Below the pieces are notes generated by a model that searched no databases, was not told the origin of the DNA, and saw only the letters and a list, made by a program, of their open reading frames with translations. Positions 47,111 through 58,675 of a stretch of 64,000 bases of DNA are shown here, one piece after another. Both the position numbers and the translations under genes were made by a program. Numbering within the stretch: position 1 is the stretch's first letter; the number at the start of each line of letters is the position of its first letter. The stretch covers positions 57,339,968 to 57,403,967 of the forward strand of contig CM055273.1 in NCBI GenBank assembly GCA_029237695.1, written 5' to 3'. Source of the stretch: Conchocele bisecta. Taxonomy: Eukaryota; Mollusca; Bivalvia; Lucinida; Thyasiridae.

Positions 47111-47244
47111 AACAGATATATACTGACAGCTGACATACAGGTCCATGTTCATTCAACAGCAGTCAAACATGGAGGAAACTAAACAAAATACTGAGATAAC
47201 TGGACAAGAAGGCGAGAATTGTAAGGTTAGACAATGTCCAGCCG

Positions 47245-47335
47245 TGGGTAAACGTTTGCCGTGGCACGAGGGAACTGTTTGAACCTCAAGGCCGTAGGCC
47301 GCGGGTTCAAACAGTTCCCGAGTGTCACGGCAAAT
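47245..47335. repeat. Hairpin with imperfect arms
   Basis: Gccgtggcacgagggaactg and ggaactgtttgaacc arms around ggccgtaggccgcg. Confidence 0.7.
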
Positions 47336-47732
47336 GTTATTGTTAAATTTCCGTCGGAAATATCGTGTAATTTGAGCATATATGCGGTATTTTCGGTACT
47401 TTCATAATCTGCTCCATTCAAACAGCTGATTGACACATACATATTCCGGGGCCGCAGTACACGTCTGGTCTGGTAACGTAATGGCGTGTTTTAGTAATGT
47501 CACATGCATTACCCAGGTGTTGGGTTGGCCCCGAAATGAGCATTGTCTACAGTCATGGTTGAACAGCATGCGTTGTACAGTGTCGAAGAACGGCATTCAT
47601 GTAACAATATACAGAACACCCTGGGCACCCGAATGTGTTTCATTTAGATGTGTTTCATTGCAATTTATATCATTGTCGTGTCTCTACACGACTGAAAATG
47701 GCAAACACTGTTCATGGAGTGCTTAATTACAG

Positions 47733-47800
47733 TGGAGCCTTTCTAAACCGGACACCCTGGGGACCTCCCTGGGTGTCCGGTTTAGAGAGGCTCCACTGGA
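47733..47800. mobile_element. MITE family H, short form, beside E6
   Basis: Cagtggagcctttctaaacc and inverse. About 50 bases from the E6 donor. Confidence 0.82.
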
Positions 47801-47849
47801 GAACTCTTGGCATACTATAAATGCTGGATGTTGTATAATTAATCCTTAC

Positions 47850-47981
47850 CAACAAAGCACCATGCACACCACTCCCTCGCAGGTTCGGAGCATATTCGGA
47901 AAGGTCTATCGTGCGTAACCACTCCATTACCCGATGGTTCGTCCACAAGACCACGTCACCCGCGATGTTGTGAAGGTTACC
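47850..47981 (-). CDS. PPFIBP1: Liprin-beta exon E6, third SAM domain, first half
   Basis: The 132-bp exon has acceptor ttgcag and donor gtaagg, with phase 0 at both ends. It encodes a short divergent spacer (GNLHNIAGDVVL), then WTNHRVMEWLRTIDLSEY and APNLRGSGVHGALL. The last two stretches are hallmark liprin SAM3 sequence. The frame stays open past the donor until it enters a family-H MITE, so an uncorrected ORF call would append repeat-derived residues. Confidence 0.97.
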
Positions 47982-48005
47982 CTGCAACACAGATTGAATA
48001 AATAG

Positions 48006-48006
48006 T

Positions 48007-48069
<63 letters not shown>

Positions 48070-48127
48070 GGATGGCTGGGGATGGCTGGATGGCTGGGGA
48101 TGGCTGGGGCTAGCTGGCTGGCTGGCT
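48006..48127. repeat. (GGCT)n microsatellite
   Basis: About 17 clean tetranucleotides, then ggatggct variants. It starts 25 bases from the E6 acceptor. Confidence 0.95.
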
Positions 48128-48249
48128 GATTGATTGGTGTTGTTTACAATTCGTCAACAATACCATGTTATAGGTGTTTCTCAAAACAAATGATGTACAA
48201 ATATTTAGGGTTATTACCATACTTTATATATGCGATGATCAATCGCTAC

Positions 48250-51200
48250 TGTCTGTTTCACGAAACCTCCCCAAATTTTACGGCTATATAAACAATGCAA
48301 AAACAATTATTTTTTTCGATAATATTAAATTTGAGCAAAATTTAACAATGAGCCTTCTTTATTGCATGAAATTTGGTCCAATTTTTATTTTATTACGAAA
48401 AACTGATTTGTATAAGGGAATTTAACATGTGGAAAAGGCGGCGGTGGAGCTCGGGGAGGAGTAAAAAAAACAAAAAACAAATAGAAAATGTGTTCATAGA
48501 ACACGGATGCCCCACATATCGCTTTGATAATAAATGAGGCCAAATTTGTAGTCAAATTTTTTTTTAACCTCCGCGTTAAAGTTTATGAAGCACCAAGTAT
48601 GTGACCTTGACCCTGGGCTTGGCGGGGGCAGGACAAATGTGGATATGGCACAGGGCAGTAGAGGACCATTAGAGCAATGCGTATATGAAGTATGAAGCTG
48701 ATCCGTGAAAGGGAACAGAATTTATACGATATTTACCTGAGCGTTAAAGTTTTTGAAGCACTAAGTATGTGACCTTGACCCTGGGCTTGGTGGGGGCAGG
48801 ACGAATGTGGATTTGGTACAGGGCAGTAGAGGACCATTACAGCAATGCGTATATGAAGTATGAAGCTGATCCATGAAAGGAAACAGAAATTATACGATAT
48901 TTACCCGAGCGTTAAAGTTTTTGAAGCACCAAGTATGTGACCTTGACCCTGGGCTTGGCAGGGGCAGGACGAACGTGGATTTGGTACAGGGCAGTAGAGG
49001 ACCATTACAGCAATGCGTATATGAAGTATGAAGCTGATCCGTGAAAGGGAACAGAAATTATACGATATTTACCTGAGCGTTAAAGTGTTTGAAGCACTAA
49101 GTATGTGACCTTGACCCTGGGCTTGGCGGGGGTAGGACGAACATGGATTTGACACAGGACAGTAGAGGACCATTAGAGCAATGCGTATATGAAGTATGAA
49201 GCTGATCCGTGAAAGGAAACAGAAATTATACGATATTTACCCGAGCGTAAACGTTTTTGAAGCACTAAGCATGTGACCTTGACCCTGGGCTTGGCGGGGG
49301 CAGGACGAATGTGGATTTGGCACAGGACAGCAGAGGACCATTAGAGCAATGCGTATATGAAGTATGAAGCTGATCCGTGAAAGAAAACAGAAATTATAAG
49401 ACATTTACCTGAGCGTTAAAGTTTTTGAAGCACTAAGTATGTGACCTTGACCCTGGGCTTGGCGGGGGCAGGACGAACGTTGATTTGGTACAGGGTGGTA
49501 GAGGACCATTAGAGCAATGTGTATATGAAGTATTAAGCTGATCCGTGAAAGAAAACAGAAATTATACATTTACCCGAGCGTTAAAAGTTTTTGAAGCACC
49601 AAGTATGTGACCTTGACCCTGGGCTTGGCGGGGGCAGGACGGACGTGGATTTGGTACAGGGCAGTAGAGGACCATTACAGCAATGTGTATATGAAGTATG
49701 AAGCTGATCCGTGTAAGGGAACAGAAATTATACGATATTTACCTGAGCGTTAAAGTTTTTGAAGCACTCAGTATGTGACCTTGACCCTGGGCTTGGCGGG
49801 GGTAGGACAAACGTGGATTTGGCACAGGACAGTAGAGGACCATTAGAGCAATGTATATATGAAGTATGAAGCTGATCCATGAAAGGAAACAGAAATTATA
49901 AAATATTTACCCGAGCGTTAAAGTTTTTGAAGCACTAAGTATGTGACCTTGACCCTGGGCTTGGCGGGGGCAGGACGAACGTTGATTTGGTACAGGGTGG
50001 TAGAGGACCATTAGAGCAATGTGTATATGAAGTATTAAGCTGATCCGTGAAAGAAAACAGAAATTATACATTTACCCGAGCGTTAAAAGTTTTTGAAGCA
50101 CCAAGTATGTGACCTTGACCCTGGGCTTGGCGGGGGCAGGACGGACGTGGATTTCGTACAGGGCAGTAGAGGACCATTACAGCAATGTGTATATGAAGTA
50201 TGAAGCTGATCCGTGTAAGGGAACAGAAATTATACGATATTTACCTGAGCGTTAAAGTTTTTGAAGCACTCAGTATGTGACCTTGACCCTGGGCTTGGCG
50301 GGGGTAGGACAAACGTGGATTTGGCACAGGACAGTAGAGGACCATTAGAGCAATGTATATATGAAGTATGAAGCTGATCCATGAAAGGAAACAGAAATTA
50401 TAAAATATTTACCCGAGCGTTAAAGTTTTTGAAGCACTAAGTATGTGACCTTGACCCTGGGCTTGGCGGGGGCAGGACGAACGTGGATTTGGCACAGGAC
50501 AGTAGAGGACCATTAGAGCAATGTGTATATGAAGTATGAAGCTGATCCATGAAAGGAAACAGAAATTATAAGATATTTACCCGAGCGTTAAAGTTTTTGA
50601 AGCACTAAGTATGTGACCTTGACCCTGGGCTTGGCGGGGGCAGGACGAACGTGGATTTGGCACAGGACAGTAGAGGACCATTAGAGCAATGTGTATATGA
50701 AGTATGAAGCTGATCCATGGAAGGAAACAGAAATTATAAGATATTTACCCAAGCGTTTAAAGTTTTTGAAGCACCAAGTATGTGACCTTGACCCTGGGCT
50801 TGGCGGGGGCAGGACAAACGTGGATTTGGCACAGGACAGTAGAGGACCATTAGAGCAATGCGTATATGAAGTATGAAGCTGATCCGTGAAAGAAAACCGA
50901 AATATAAGACATTTACCGGAGCGTTAAAGTTTTTGAAGCACTAAGTATGTGACCTTGACCCTGGGCTTGGCGGGGGCAGGACGAACGGTACAGGGTGGTA
51001 GAGGACCATTAAAGCAATGTGTATATGAAATATGAAGCAGATCGGTCAAAGGATGAAGAAATTATGAGACATTTACCCAAGCGTTAAAAGTTTTGTGACG
51101 GACGGACGGGACGGACGGACAAGGGTAACACTAAATGCCCCCTCCACTATCGTGGTGGGGCATAAAAATTGGATATTGACTCACAAACATGGCTAGATAG

Positions 51201-51290
51201 CTTGGAAATTATTTAACTGAGAACAAAAAAAACAAAAGCTAAATTTTGAAAATTGGTTAACGATTTCTAAAATTAGAAAAATGTCAATAA
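48250..51290. mobile_element. MITE family G split by a Helitron-like element
   Basis: The left part, 48250-48482, has gtctgtttcacgaaacctcc. The right part, 51165-51290, has catggctagatagcttggaa. Comparison with 28430-28560 shows the two sides are contiguous in an uninterrupted copy. Confidence 0.8.
48483..51164. mobile_element. Helitron-like family 1 carrying the 168-bp array
   Basis: The left end gtgttcatagaacacggatg and right end (hairpin ccctccactatcgtggtggg then CATAA) match the short form at 33752. The interior is about 15 units of 168 bp (48560-51095) with gtatgtgaccttgaccctgg and gtatgaagctgatccgtg. There is no Rep/helicase, so it is non-autonomous. Resemblance to bivalve pearl-type, tandem-core Helitron derivatives is inferred from structure. 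Confidence 0.75.
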
Positions 51291-51584
51291 GAAGAATGTA
51301 TATCAGAATAATTTGTCTATCATAACACATAAGGGTTCATTGGGTTTGCCACCAGAGTAAACCTATATCAAGTTTATCATGCAAGGAAATGAGTAGAAAT
51401 TCAAAATCTCATTGCGGAAAAATTTCTACCATTTCTGCATGTTAAATTGAAGAAAAAACAAGAATCTGTTTAGGCGAGTTGTTTCGCTACGAGATGAGAA
51501 ACGAATGCCCAAGCCATGCTACTCATCATGCCACTTGATTACATGTACAGGTTTCACTATAGTAATAGTGGGCATTTAACTCAC

Positions 51585-51710
51585 CTCGTCAGGGGACGGC
51601 CGCCGTTTGAAGCAGGACGTGTTGTAGTTGTTGAGACGTAATACCTGGATGCCTCGTTTGATACTTAAATGGTGCAGCTCGTTGCTCACTTTCAAGGACA
51701 GTAAATCTTC
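51585..51710 (-). CDS. PPFIBP1: Liprin-beta exon E5, second SAM domain, second half
   Basis: The 126-bp exon has acceptor attacag and donor gtgagt, phase 0 at both ends, and 42 residues. It encodes EDLLSLKVSNELHHLSIK, then RGIQVLRLNNYNTSCFKR and RPSPDE. LHHLSIKRxIQVLR is the conserved last helix of SAM2, and the Arg-Arg-Pro-Ser motif that follows is the usual link to SAM3. An overlapping reading frame in another phase runs through the same bases and is a shadow. Confidence 0.97.
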
Positions 51711-51949
51711 CTGTAATAGTATAATTAAAAGGGCATATCAGGATTTTTTGGGGGAAAAAAAATATAAAAATTAAAAACGTGGCCGTATTCATAATGGCCC
51801 TGTTTAAAGTGGTTTAATTGAAGATATACTACAATATTAGGACCGCTGGTTTGTTTCTCTTTTCACCCGTACATAAATATCGGATTTCCTATCTTGTTGC
51901 GTTCAACAAGATAGAAAATCTGATACTTATGTACAGATATCAGTGAAAA

Positions 51950-52775
51950 TTGAAACAACCCAGCAGTCCTAGTATCCTCACATAACTTCAATTAAACAAC
52001 CCAGCAGTCCTAGTATCCTCATATAACTTCATTACCCACGCAATTACTAGTATCCTCATATAATCATTAACCCACGCAGTATACCTCATAATTCAAACAA
52101 CCCAGCATCTAGTATCAAAATTAACATTAATTAAACAACCCACAGTACAGTATCCAAATAACTTCAATTAAACAACCCAGCAGTCCTAGTATCCTCATAT
52201 AACTTCAATTAAACAACCCAGCAGTCCTAGTATCCTCATATAACTTCAATTAAACAACCCAGCAGTACTAGTATCCTCATATAACTTCAATTAAACAACC
52301 CAGCAGTCCTAGTATCCTCATATAACTTCAATTAAACAACCCAGCAGTCCTAGTATCCTCATATAACTTCAATTAAACAACCCCGGCAGTCCTTGTATCC
52401 TCATATAACTTCAATTTAAACCAAGCAGTTCTAGTAACCTCATTCTCAATTTAAACAATACCAGTCCTAGTATCCTCATATAACTTCAATTAAACAACCC
52501 AGCAGTCCTAGTATCCTCATATAACTTCAATTAAACAACCCAGCAGTCCTAGTATCCTCAAATATCTTCAAATTAGACCCTCAGTTCTAGTTAATTCCTT
52601 CCATCATACTTCAATTAATCAACCCAGCAGTCCATACATTCAATTCCAGCCATTCAATTAAACAACCCAGCAGTCCACCTATATAACTTCAATTAAACAA
52701 CCCAGCAGTCCTAGTATCCTCATATAACTTCAATTAAACAACCCAGCAGTCCTAGTATCCTCATATAACTTCAAT
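51950..52775. repeat. 41-bp satellite array, about 20 units (intron 4)
   Basis: The unit is cagcagtcctagtatcctca plus tataacttcaattaaacaacc. Clean at 52155-52385 and 52690-52775, corrupted at 52035-52150 and 52385-52680. Confidence 0.9.
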
Positions 52776-52865
52776 TAAACTGTACACAGGGCCATGATGA
52801 AAACACATTTTTTATTTTTTATAGTATTTTTTAAAAGAAATCCTGATATGCCCCTTTAATATTGA

Positions 52866-52867
<2 letters not shown>

Positions 52868-52910
<43 letters not shown>
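52868..52910. repeat. (TTGA)n microsatellite
   Basis: About ten ATTG units followed by ggtttacgtccattcaacag, a stretch also seen near 20220. Confidence 0.9.
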
Positions 52911-52911
<1 letters not shown>

Positions 52912-53038
52912 GTTTACGTCCATTCAACAGCAAGGTCATATACAGAGGGAATGTACCTGTATGGGAGGAAGTAACATGAATTCAGCACTGCGATTACAAT
53001 AATACACATTCAGTACTGAAAGACGCTATCCTGATCTG

Positions 53039-53344
53039 TAGCCGATTTCATCAACATTGCAAAGTATACTTTAGTAGCAAAGTATACTTTGAGGAAGAAA
53101 TTTTCATTTTTTTTTTTAATTTATTAATTTTTATTATACTGAATTTATTACATTATCACAGCCATTTAATGGCTGTGATAATGTAATAAATTCAGTATAA
53201 TAATTCTGCATACTTTTAATCATGAAATATATGCATTTGTCAGTTCTATGTGAAATAATGCATTTCTGGAAAAATAAATGATTACTCCCTCAAAGTATAC
53301 TTTGCTAGTAAAGTATACTTTGCAATGTTGATGAAATAGGCTAC
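53039..53344. mobile_element. MITE family C copy 6 (intron 4)
   Basis: Four 12-mers. The centre is cagccatttaatggctg, as in copy 3. Confidence 0.88.
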
Positions 53345-53456
53345 AGGTGCGAATCCCAGTAAGATACGAATCCTTAAGGATGGATTCACCTCTAAGCAAA
53401 TATAATTAAAGGGTTCAGTGAGTCCAAGAGGGTTAGTTTCCATTCTTCCACAAAAT

Positions 53457-53666
53457 GTAACCCTTAGAAGTCGAGAACCGAACTTGACGTCTGCTGTTGT
53501 TTCATATTTCGTCTTCTTTCTTAATAAAAACATGTTTTAACAGCACTTTAGAATCATTTCCATTGGAAATGATTCAAAAGTAATGTCAAAGCATGTTTTT
53601 GATGAGTAAGATGGCAAATAAAACAAACAGCAGACGACAAAATCTAATTCAGCATTGTAAGGGTTA
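53457..53666. mobile_element. MITE family F copy (intron 4)
   Basis: Gtaacccttagaagtcgaga and the inverse gtaagggttaa. The core is cagcactttagaatcatttc. Confidence 0.8.
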
Positions 53667-53839
53667 AATGTATTTATGTTACAGCAAGTACAAATAAGCG
53701 CGAGAGCCACTTGTATAAATGCTAGCACAGAGGGTGGCATAAGGGTTGTGCATAATGTAGAAGGAATCTGGGGTACCTAGAGAAATCTGATCTGGTGACC
53801 ACTATACCATCGTACATACTGCCCTGGTCTAGAGAAATC

Positions 53840-54151
53840 AGTAGCCTATTTCATCAACATTGCAAAGTATACTTTACTAGCAAAGTATACTTTGAGGGAG
53901 TAATCATTTATTTTTCCTGAAATGCATTATTTCATATAGAACTAACAAATGCATATATTTCATGTCAGATTAAAAGTATGCAGAATTATTATACTGAATT
54001 TATTACATTATCACAGCCATTAAATGGCTGTGATAATGTAATCAATTCAGTACAATAAAAATTAATAAATTTAAAAAGAAAATGAAAATTTCTCCCTCAA
54101 AGTATACTTTGCTACTAAAGTATACTTTGCAATGTTGATGAAATAGGCTAC
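53840..54151. mobile_element. MITE family C copy 7, inside a duplicated segment
   Basis: Complete copy. On both sides lies a 38-bp direct repeat (53792-53829 and 54151-54188, one mismatch) beginning ctggtgaccactataccatc. Confidence 0.88.
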
Positions 54152-54192
54152 TGGTGACCACTATACCATCGCACATACTGCCCTGGTCGAAA

Positions 54193-54368
54193 GTGAAAAG
54201 TGAATGGGTTTAACGGTCATATAGAGGCAGGACCACAGGAAAGTCTTATCCGACAGACCAGTGGGATGGAAATACTATGTAAGTATTTTCACGTCTAGGC
54301 TGAGGATTGAACTGACAACCTCCGGTATTGAAGTCCAATGCTAAATCCACAAGGCCACAGCCCATTCC
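54193..54368 (-). mobile_element. SINE family 2 copy, about 100 bases from E4
   Basis: The minus-strand head is ggccttgtggatttagca with box B gtcagttcaatcctcag. The body runs to agtgaatgggtttaacggtc. Confidence 0.7.
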
Positions 54369-54470
54369 TTGCCCTGGACGAGGATCAACTATTGGTTTAA
54401 AACGCACACATTGCATTGCATTTGCATTTGTTCACCAGTTAAATTATAAAACAATAAGGGATGAACTTAC

Positions 54471-54559
54471 GACCGTGAGCACGTGTAACATGCGCCCGTC
54501 CACCCGGGCATCAAAGAAGCTGTCCTTGTACTGTGGAAGCCCGATATCATCCAGCCACC
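54471..54559 (-). CDS. PPFIBP1: Liprin-beta exon E4, second SAM domain, first half
   Basis: The 89-bp exon has acceptor accccag and donor gtaagt. It encodes WLDDIGLPQYKDSFFDAR and then VDGRMLHVLTV. WLDDIGLPQYK and DGRMLH are diagnostic of liprin SAM2 and nearly identical across animals. The phase-1 start completes Arg with E3. The phase-0 end leads into E5 (LTV|EDLL). The flanking introns hold the 14-bp array (upstream) and the 41-bp array (downstream). Confidence 0.97.
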
Positions 54560-54767
54560 CTGGGGTGAAATAACACGAGGATAGATCAAGATGTTCAAAA
54601 ATTTTATATGACGAATGTTGAATACTTAATTAACTACAGTATACATGCGTCAAATTGTGAAAAACAAATTCCGGTTTGTGGTGGATTGGTAAATATGAAG
54701 ACTTTCCCGATGACTTAATAGCAAAAAGAACAATACTGTTAGTAATGCCAGAAAGGTTTGCCCGAAT

Positions 54768-55085
54768 ATAGAGAATAGTAGGTTAGTGCCGTGAATGGGA
54801 AAAAATATCCGGCAAGGCTGAAGAATTTCTTTATTTCTCATCAGAAGTATATGTTGTGACCACTCATTTGAACCGTCTCGCCGAGACAGGTTCAAATGAG
54901 TGGTTACAACATATATTTTGGTTCAGAAATAAGGAAAATAGATAGAGAATAGTAGGTTAGTGCCGTGAATGGGAAAAAATATCTGGCAAGGCTCAGGAAA
55001 CGGGATGGGCGAGGCTCTGCCGAGCACATCCGTTTCCGTGCCGCGCCAGATATTTTTTCCCATTCACGGCACTAACCTACTATTC
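54768..55085. repeat. Nested foldback block with a 52-bp direct repeat
   Basis: The 52-bp repeat (gagaatagtaggttagtgcc...) is at 54768-54819 and 54942-54993, and inverted at about 55037-55085. Between the first two lies a foldback with cactcatttgaaccgtctc arms. Confidence 0.85.
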
Positions 55086-55203
55086 TATTTATCCCGTTAA
55101 CACCTAAAAATGGCTTTAAAATGCAAAAATAGTATTGACTGGATATCAAAAATGTTTCACGGCACCGTGTTTCACGGACCATACGCACTGTGTTGACGGG
55201 ATA

Positions 55204-57880
55204 AATTACATTATGTTACAGTATTTATGTTACAGTATTTATGCTACAGTATTTATGCTACAGTATTTATGTTACAGTATTTATGTTACATTATTTATGT
55301 TACAGTATTTATGCTACAGTATTTATGTTACAGTATTTATTACAGTATTTATGTTACAGTATTTATTTTGTTACATTACTTTATGATGTACAGTATTTAT
55401 GTTACATTATTTATGTTACAGTATTTATGCTACAGTATTTATGTTACAGTATTTATGTTACAGTATTTATGTTACAGTATTTATGTTACAGTATTTATGC
55501 TACAGTATTTATGTTACAGTATTTATGTTACATTATTTATGCTACAGTATTTATGTTACAGTATTTATGTTACAGTATTTATGTTACAGTATTTATGTGC
55601 TACAGTATTTATGCTACAGTATTTATGTTACAGTATTTATGTTACAGTATTTATGTTACAGTATTTATGTTACAGTTACAGTATTTATGTTACAGTATTT
55701 TACATTATTTATTTCAGTTTTATGACGTATTTATGTTACGTATTTATTTACAGTTTATGTTACGTATTTATGTTACAGTATTTGTTACATTTATGTTACA
55801 GTATTTATTTCATTATTTATGCTACAGTATTTAGCTACAGTAATTTATGTTACAGTATTTATGTTACAGTATTTATGTTACAGTATTTATGCTACAGTAT
55901 TTATGTTTACAGTATTTTAGTACGTTACTACAGTATTTATGTTACTAATTTATGTTATATTTATGTTACAGTATTTATGTTACATTATATGCTTTACAGT
56001 ATTTATGTACATTATTTAGTTACAGTATTTATGTTACAGTATTTATGTACAGTATTTATGACAGTATTTATGCTACAGTTATTTATGCTACAGTATTTAT
56101 GTTACAGTATTTATGTTACAGTATAGTTACAGTATTTATGCTACAGTATTTATGCTACAGTAGTTTTTTTACATATTTATTACATATTTATGCTACAAGT
56201 ATTTATGTTACAGTATTTATGTTCACAGTTATTTATGTTACAGTATTTTGCACATATAGTTACAGTATTTATGTTACATTTATTATGTACGTATTTATGT
56301 TACAGTATTTATGTACAGTTTTAAGTACAGTATTTATGCTACAGTATTTATGTTACATTATTTATGTATTTATGCTACAGTATTTATGTTACAGTATTTA
56401 TGTTACATATTTATGCTACACGTATTTATGTTACAGTATTTATGTCTACTGTATTTATGCTACAGTTTATTTTCATGCTAAGTATTTATGTTACAGTATG
56501 TATGTTCATATTTATGTACAGTATTTAGTTACGATTTATGCTTACAGTATTTATGTCAGTATTTAGTTACAGATTTATGTTACAGTATTTATGTTACAGT
56601 TTTTATTTACAGTATTTTTTTATGCTACAGTATTTATGTTACGTATTTATGCTTACAGTATTTATGTTACATATTTATGCTACAGATTTATGCTACAGTA
56701 TTTATGTTACAGTATTTATGTTACAGTATTTATGTACAGTATATTTGTTATATTTATGCTTACAGTATTTTATGCTACAGTATTTATGCTTACATTTATG
56801 TTTACAGTATTTATGTTACAGTATATTTAGTATTTATGCTACGTATTTATGCTACAGTATTTATGTTAGTATTTATGTTTACTATTTATGCTATGTATTT
56901 ATGTTACAGTATTTATCTACAGTATTTATGCTACAGTATTTATGTTACAGTATTTATGTACAGTATTTATGTTACAGTATTTATGTTCAGATTTATGCTT
57001 ACAGTATTTATGTACCAGTATAGACAGTATTTATGCTACAGTATTTATGCTCAGTATTTTATGTACATATGTTACAGTATTGATGATACAGTATTTACTA
57101 CAGTTAATTTATGCTAAGTATTTATGCTACAGTATTTATGTTACTATTTATGTACAGTATTTATGCTTACAGTTTATGTTACATATTTATGTACAGTATT
57201 TATCGTTACAGTATTTATACAGTATTTATCTACAGTATTTATGTACAGTTTATGTTACAGTATTTATTCATTATATTTTGTTACGTATTTTGACTGTATT
57301 TATCGTACAGTATTATGCTACAGTATTTATGTTCAGTATTTTTTACAGTATTTATGTACAGTATTTATGTACAGTATTTATGCTACAGTATTTAGCTGTA
57401 CAGTATTTATGCTACAGTATTTATGTTACAGTATTTATGTTACAGTATTTAGCATGTTACATATTTATGCTACAGTATTTATGTTTACAGTATTTATCTA
57501 CAGTATTTATGTTACAGTATTCTGTAGTATTTAGTACTTATTTAGCTACAGTTTATCGTTTTTTGTGCTTACAGATACAGTTATTTATGAGTATTATTTG
57601 TGTTTACATACAGTATTTGTATTTGCTACTTTAGTTTATTAGTTAGTTTATGTACAGTATGATGTTCTGTTTATTTAGTGCTACAGTATTTTATTGTTAG
57701 TATTTATGTTACAGTAGTTATGCTACTAGTATTTATGCTACAGTATTTATACAGTTTACTTGTATTTATGTTCAGTATTTATGCTACAGTATTTATGTTA
57801 CAGTTATGTTCAGTATTTATGCTACAGTATTTATGTTACAGTATTTATGTTACAGTATTTATGTTACATTATTTATGCTG
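55204..57880. repeat. 14-bp minisatellite, about 190 units (intron 3)
   Basis: The unit is TATTTATGTTACAG with a GCTACAG variant. Because 14 is not a multiple of 3 and the unit has no stop in this orientation, all three plus frames stay open and give repetitive LQYLCYSIYVTVFM-type translations. From about 55670 onward the array contains frequent one-base losses and gains. Confidence 0.95.
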
Positions 57881-57986
57881 CAGTATGAGCACATGTGATG
57901 TGGTTTTCGCTGACAGCGAACCTGTTCACCACTGATATCATTAGGTACTGTCATGTGACGTCGTTCGACCAATGAAATATCCTTTT

Positions 57987-58489
57987 TGAATGTCCACTCA
58001 GCAGCCACAAACTGTTGTTTATATCAGACATCATCGGAGACATTTCCTGGCAAAAAAAAACACATTCATTCAACCTTTACCCCACATATTGATTGGCATT
58101 ATTATACATTTTATATCAGACGTAAATTTCCACACTGATATCAGGGGCGATAACCGTGTGTCCTTAAAATGATAACGGACATTACTATCTATTCTCTGTA
58201 TTCATTTTTTGATGTGTAATGATAAGTACTTAAAAATATGTCGAAAATATTATTTTTTCAGGCGATACATTTAATTAGTATAAATAATTAAAAAAATAAC
58301 GTGCCTCATTTGCATAGAAAAATGGCCTGATACCACCGCGCATCACATCAGTAAAATAAACATTACTAAATGATTATATCTGTATAGCGGGCACTCGTAA
58401 TTTTTATAACTGGTGGAATAGTGACACAATTATACACTTATTTAATTCCTATAAAGAACACGTTGTGCCTACAGAGTGGGCGTGTACCT
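57987..58489. mobile_element. MITE family B copy 3 (intron 3)
   Basis: The left end is eroded to tgtccactcagcagcc. The right end is intact, then TTAA. Confidence 0.82.
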
Positions 58490-58518
58490 TTAATATTGAT
58501 TTATAGTTTTATACTCAC

Positions 58519-58630
58519 GCATGACCCAGGTGTGGTCAAGCTCACTGGCCGACGATTGAGAGCCCGTGTTGACCGCCTGTATGGCCAGTTGTAACTTCTT
58601 ACGGTGTAGGGGATTTCGCATCGATAGTTC
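58519..58630 (-). CDS. PPFIBP1: Liprin-beta exon E3, end of SAM1 and SAM1-SAM2 linker
   Basis: The 112-bp exon has acceptor ctctag and donor gtgagt. It encodes ELSMRNPLHRKKLQLAIQ, followed by a polar linker rich in Ser and Gln and the lead-in LDHTWVM to SAM2. NPLHRKKLQLA is a signature of the last helix of liprin-beta SAM1. It joins E2 in phase 0 (DLEK|ELSM) and E4 in phase 1, where the split codon C|GG gives Arg. The frame does not start with ATG and would be missed by an ATG-based search. Confidence 0.95.
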
Positions 58631-58675
58631 CTAGAGCGTGGAGATAGCAAGGGTCATGAAAATGTTAACAAACAA

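Noticed and set aside
55227..57935. Overlapping frames of 80-299 codons
   Set aside because: They are translations of one 14-bp repeat in three frames; no unique sequence, promoter or splice signals.
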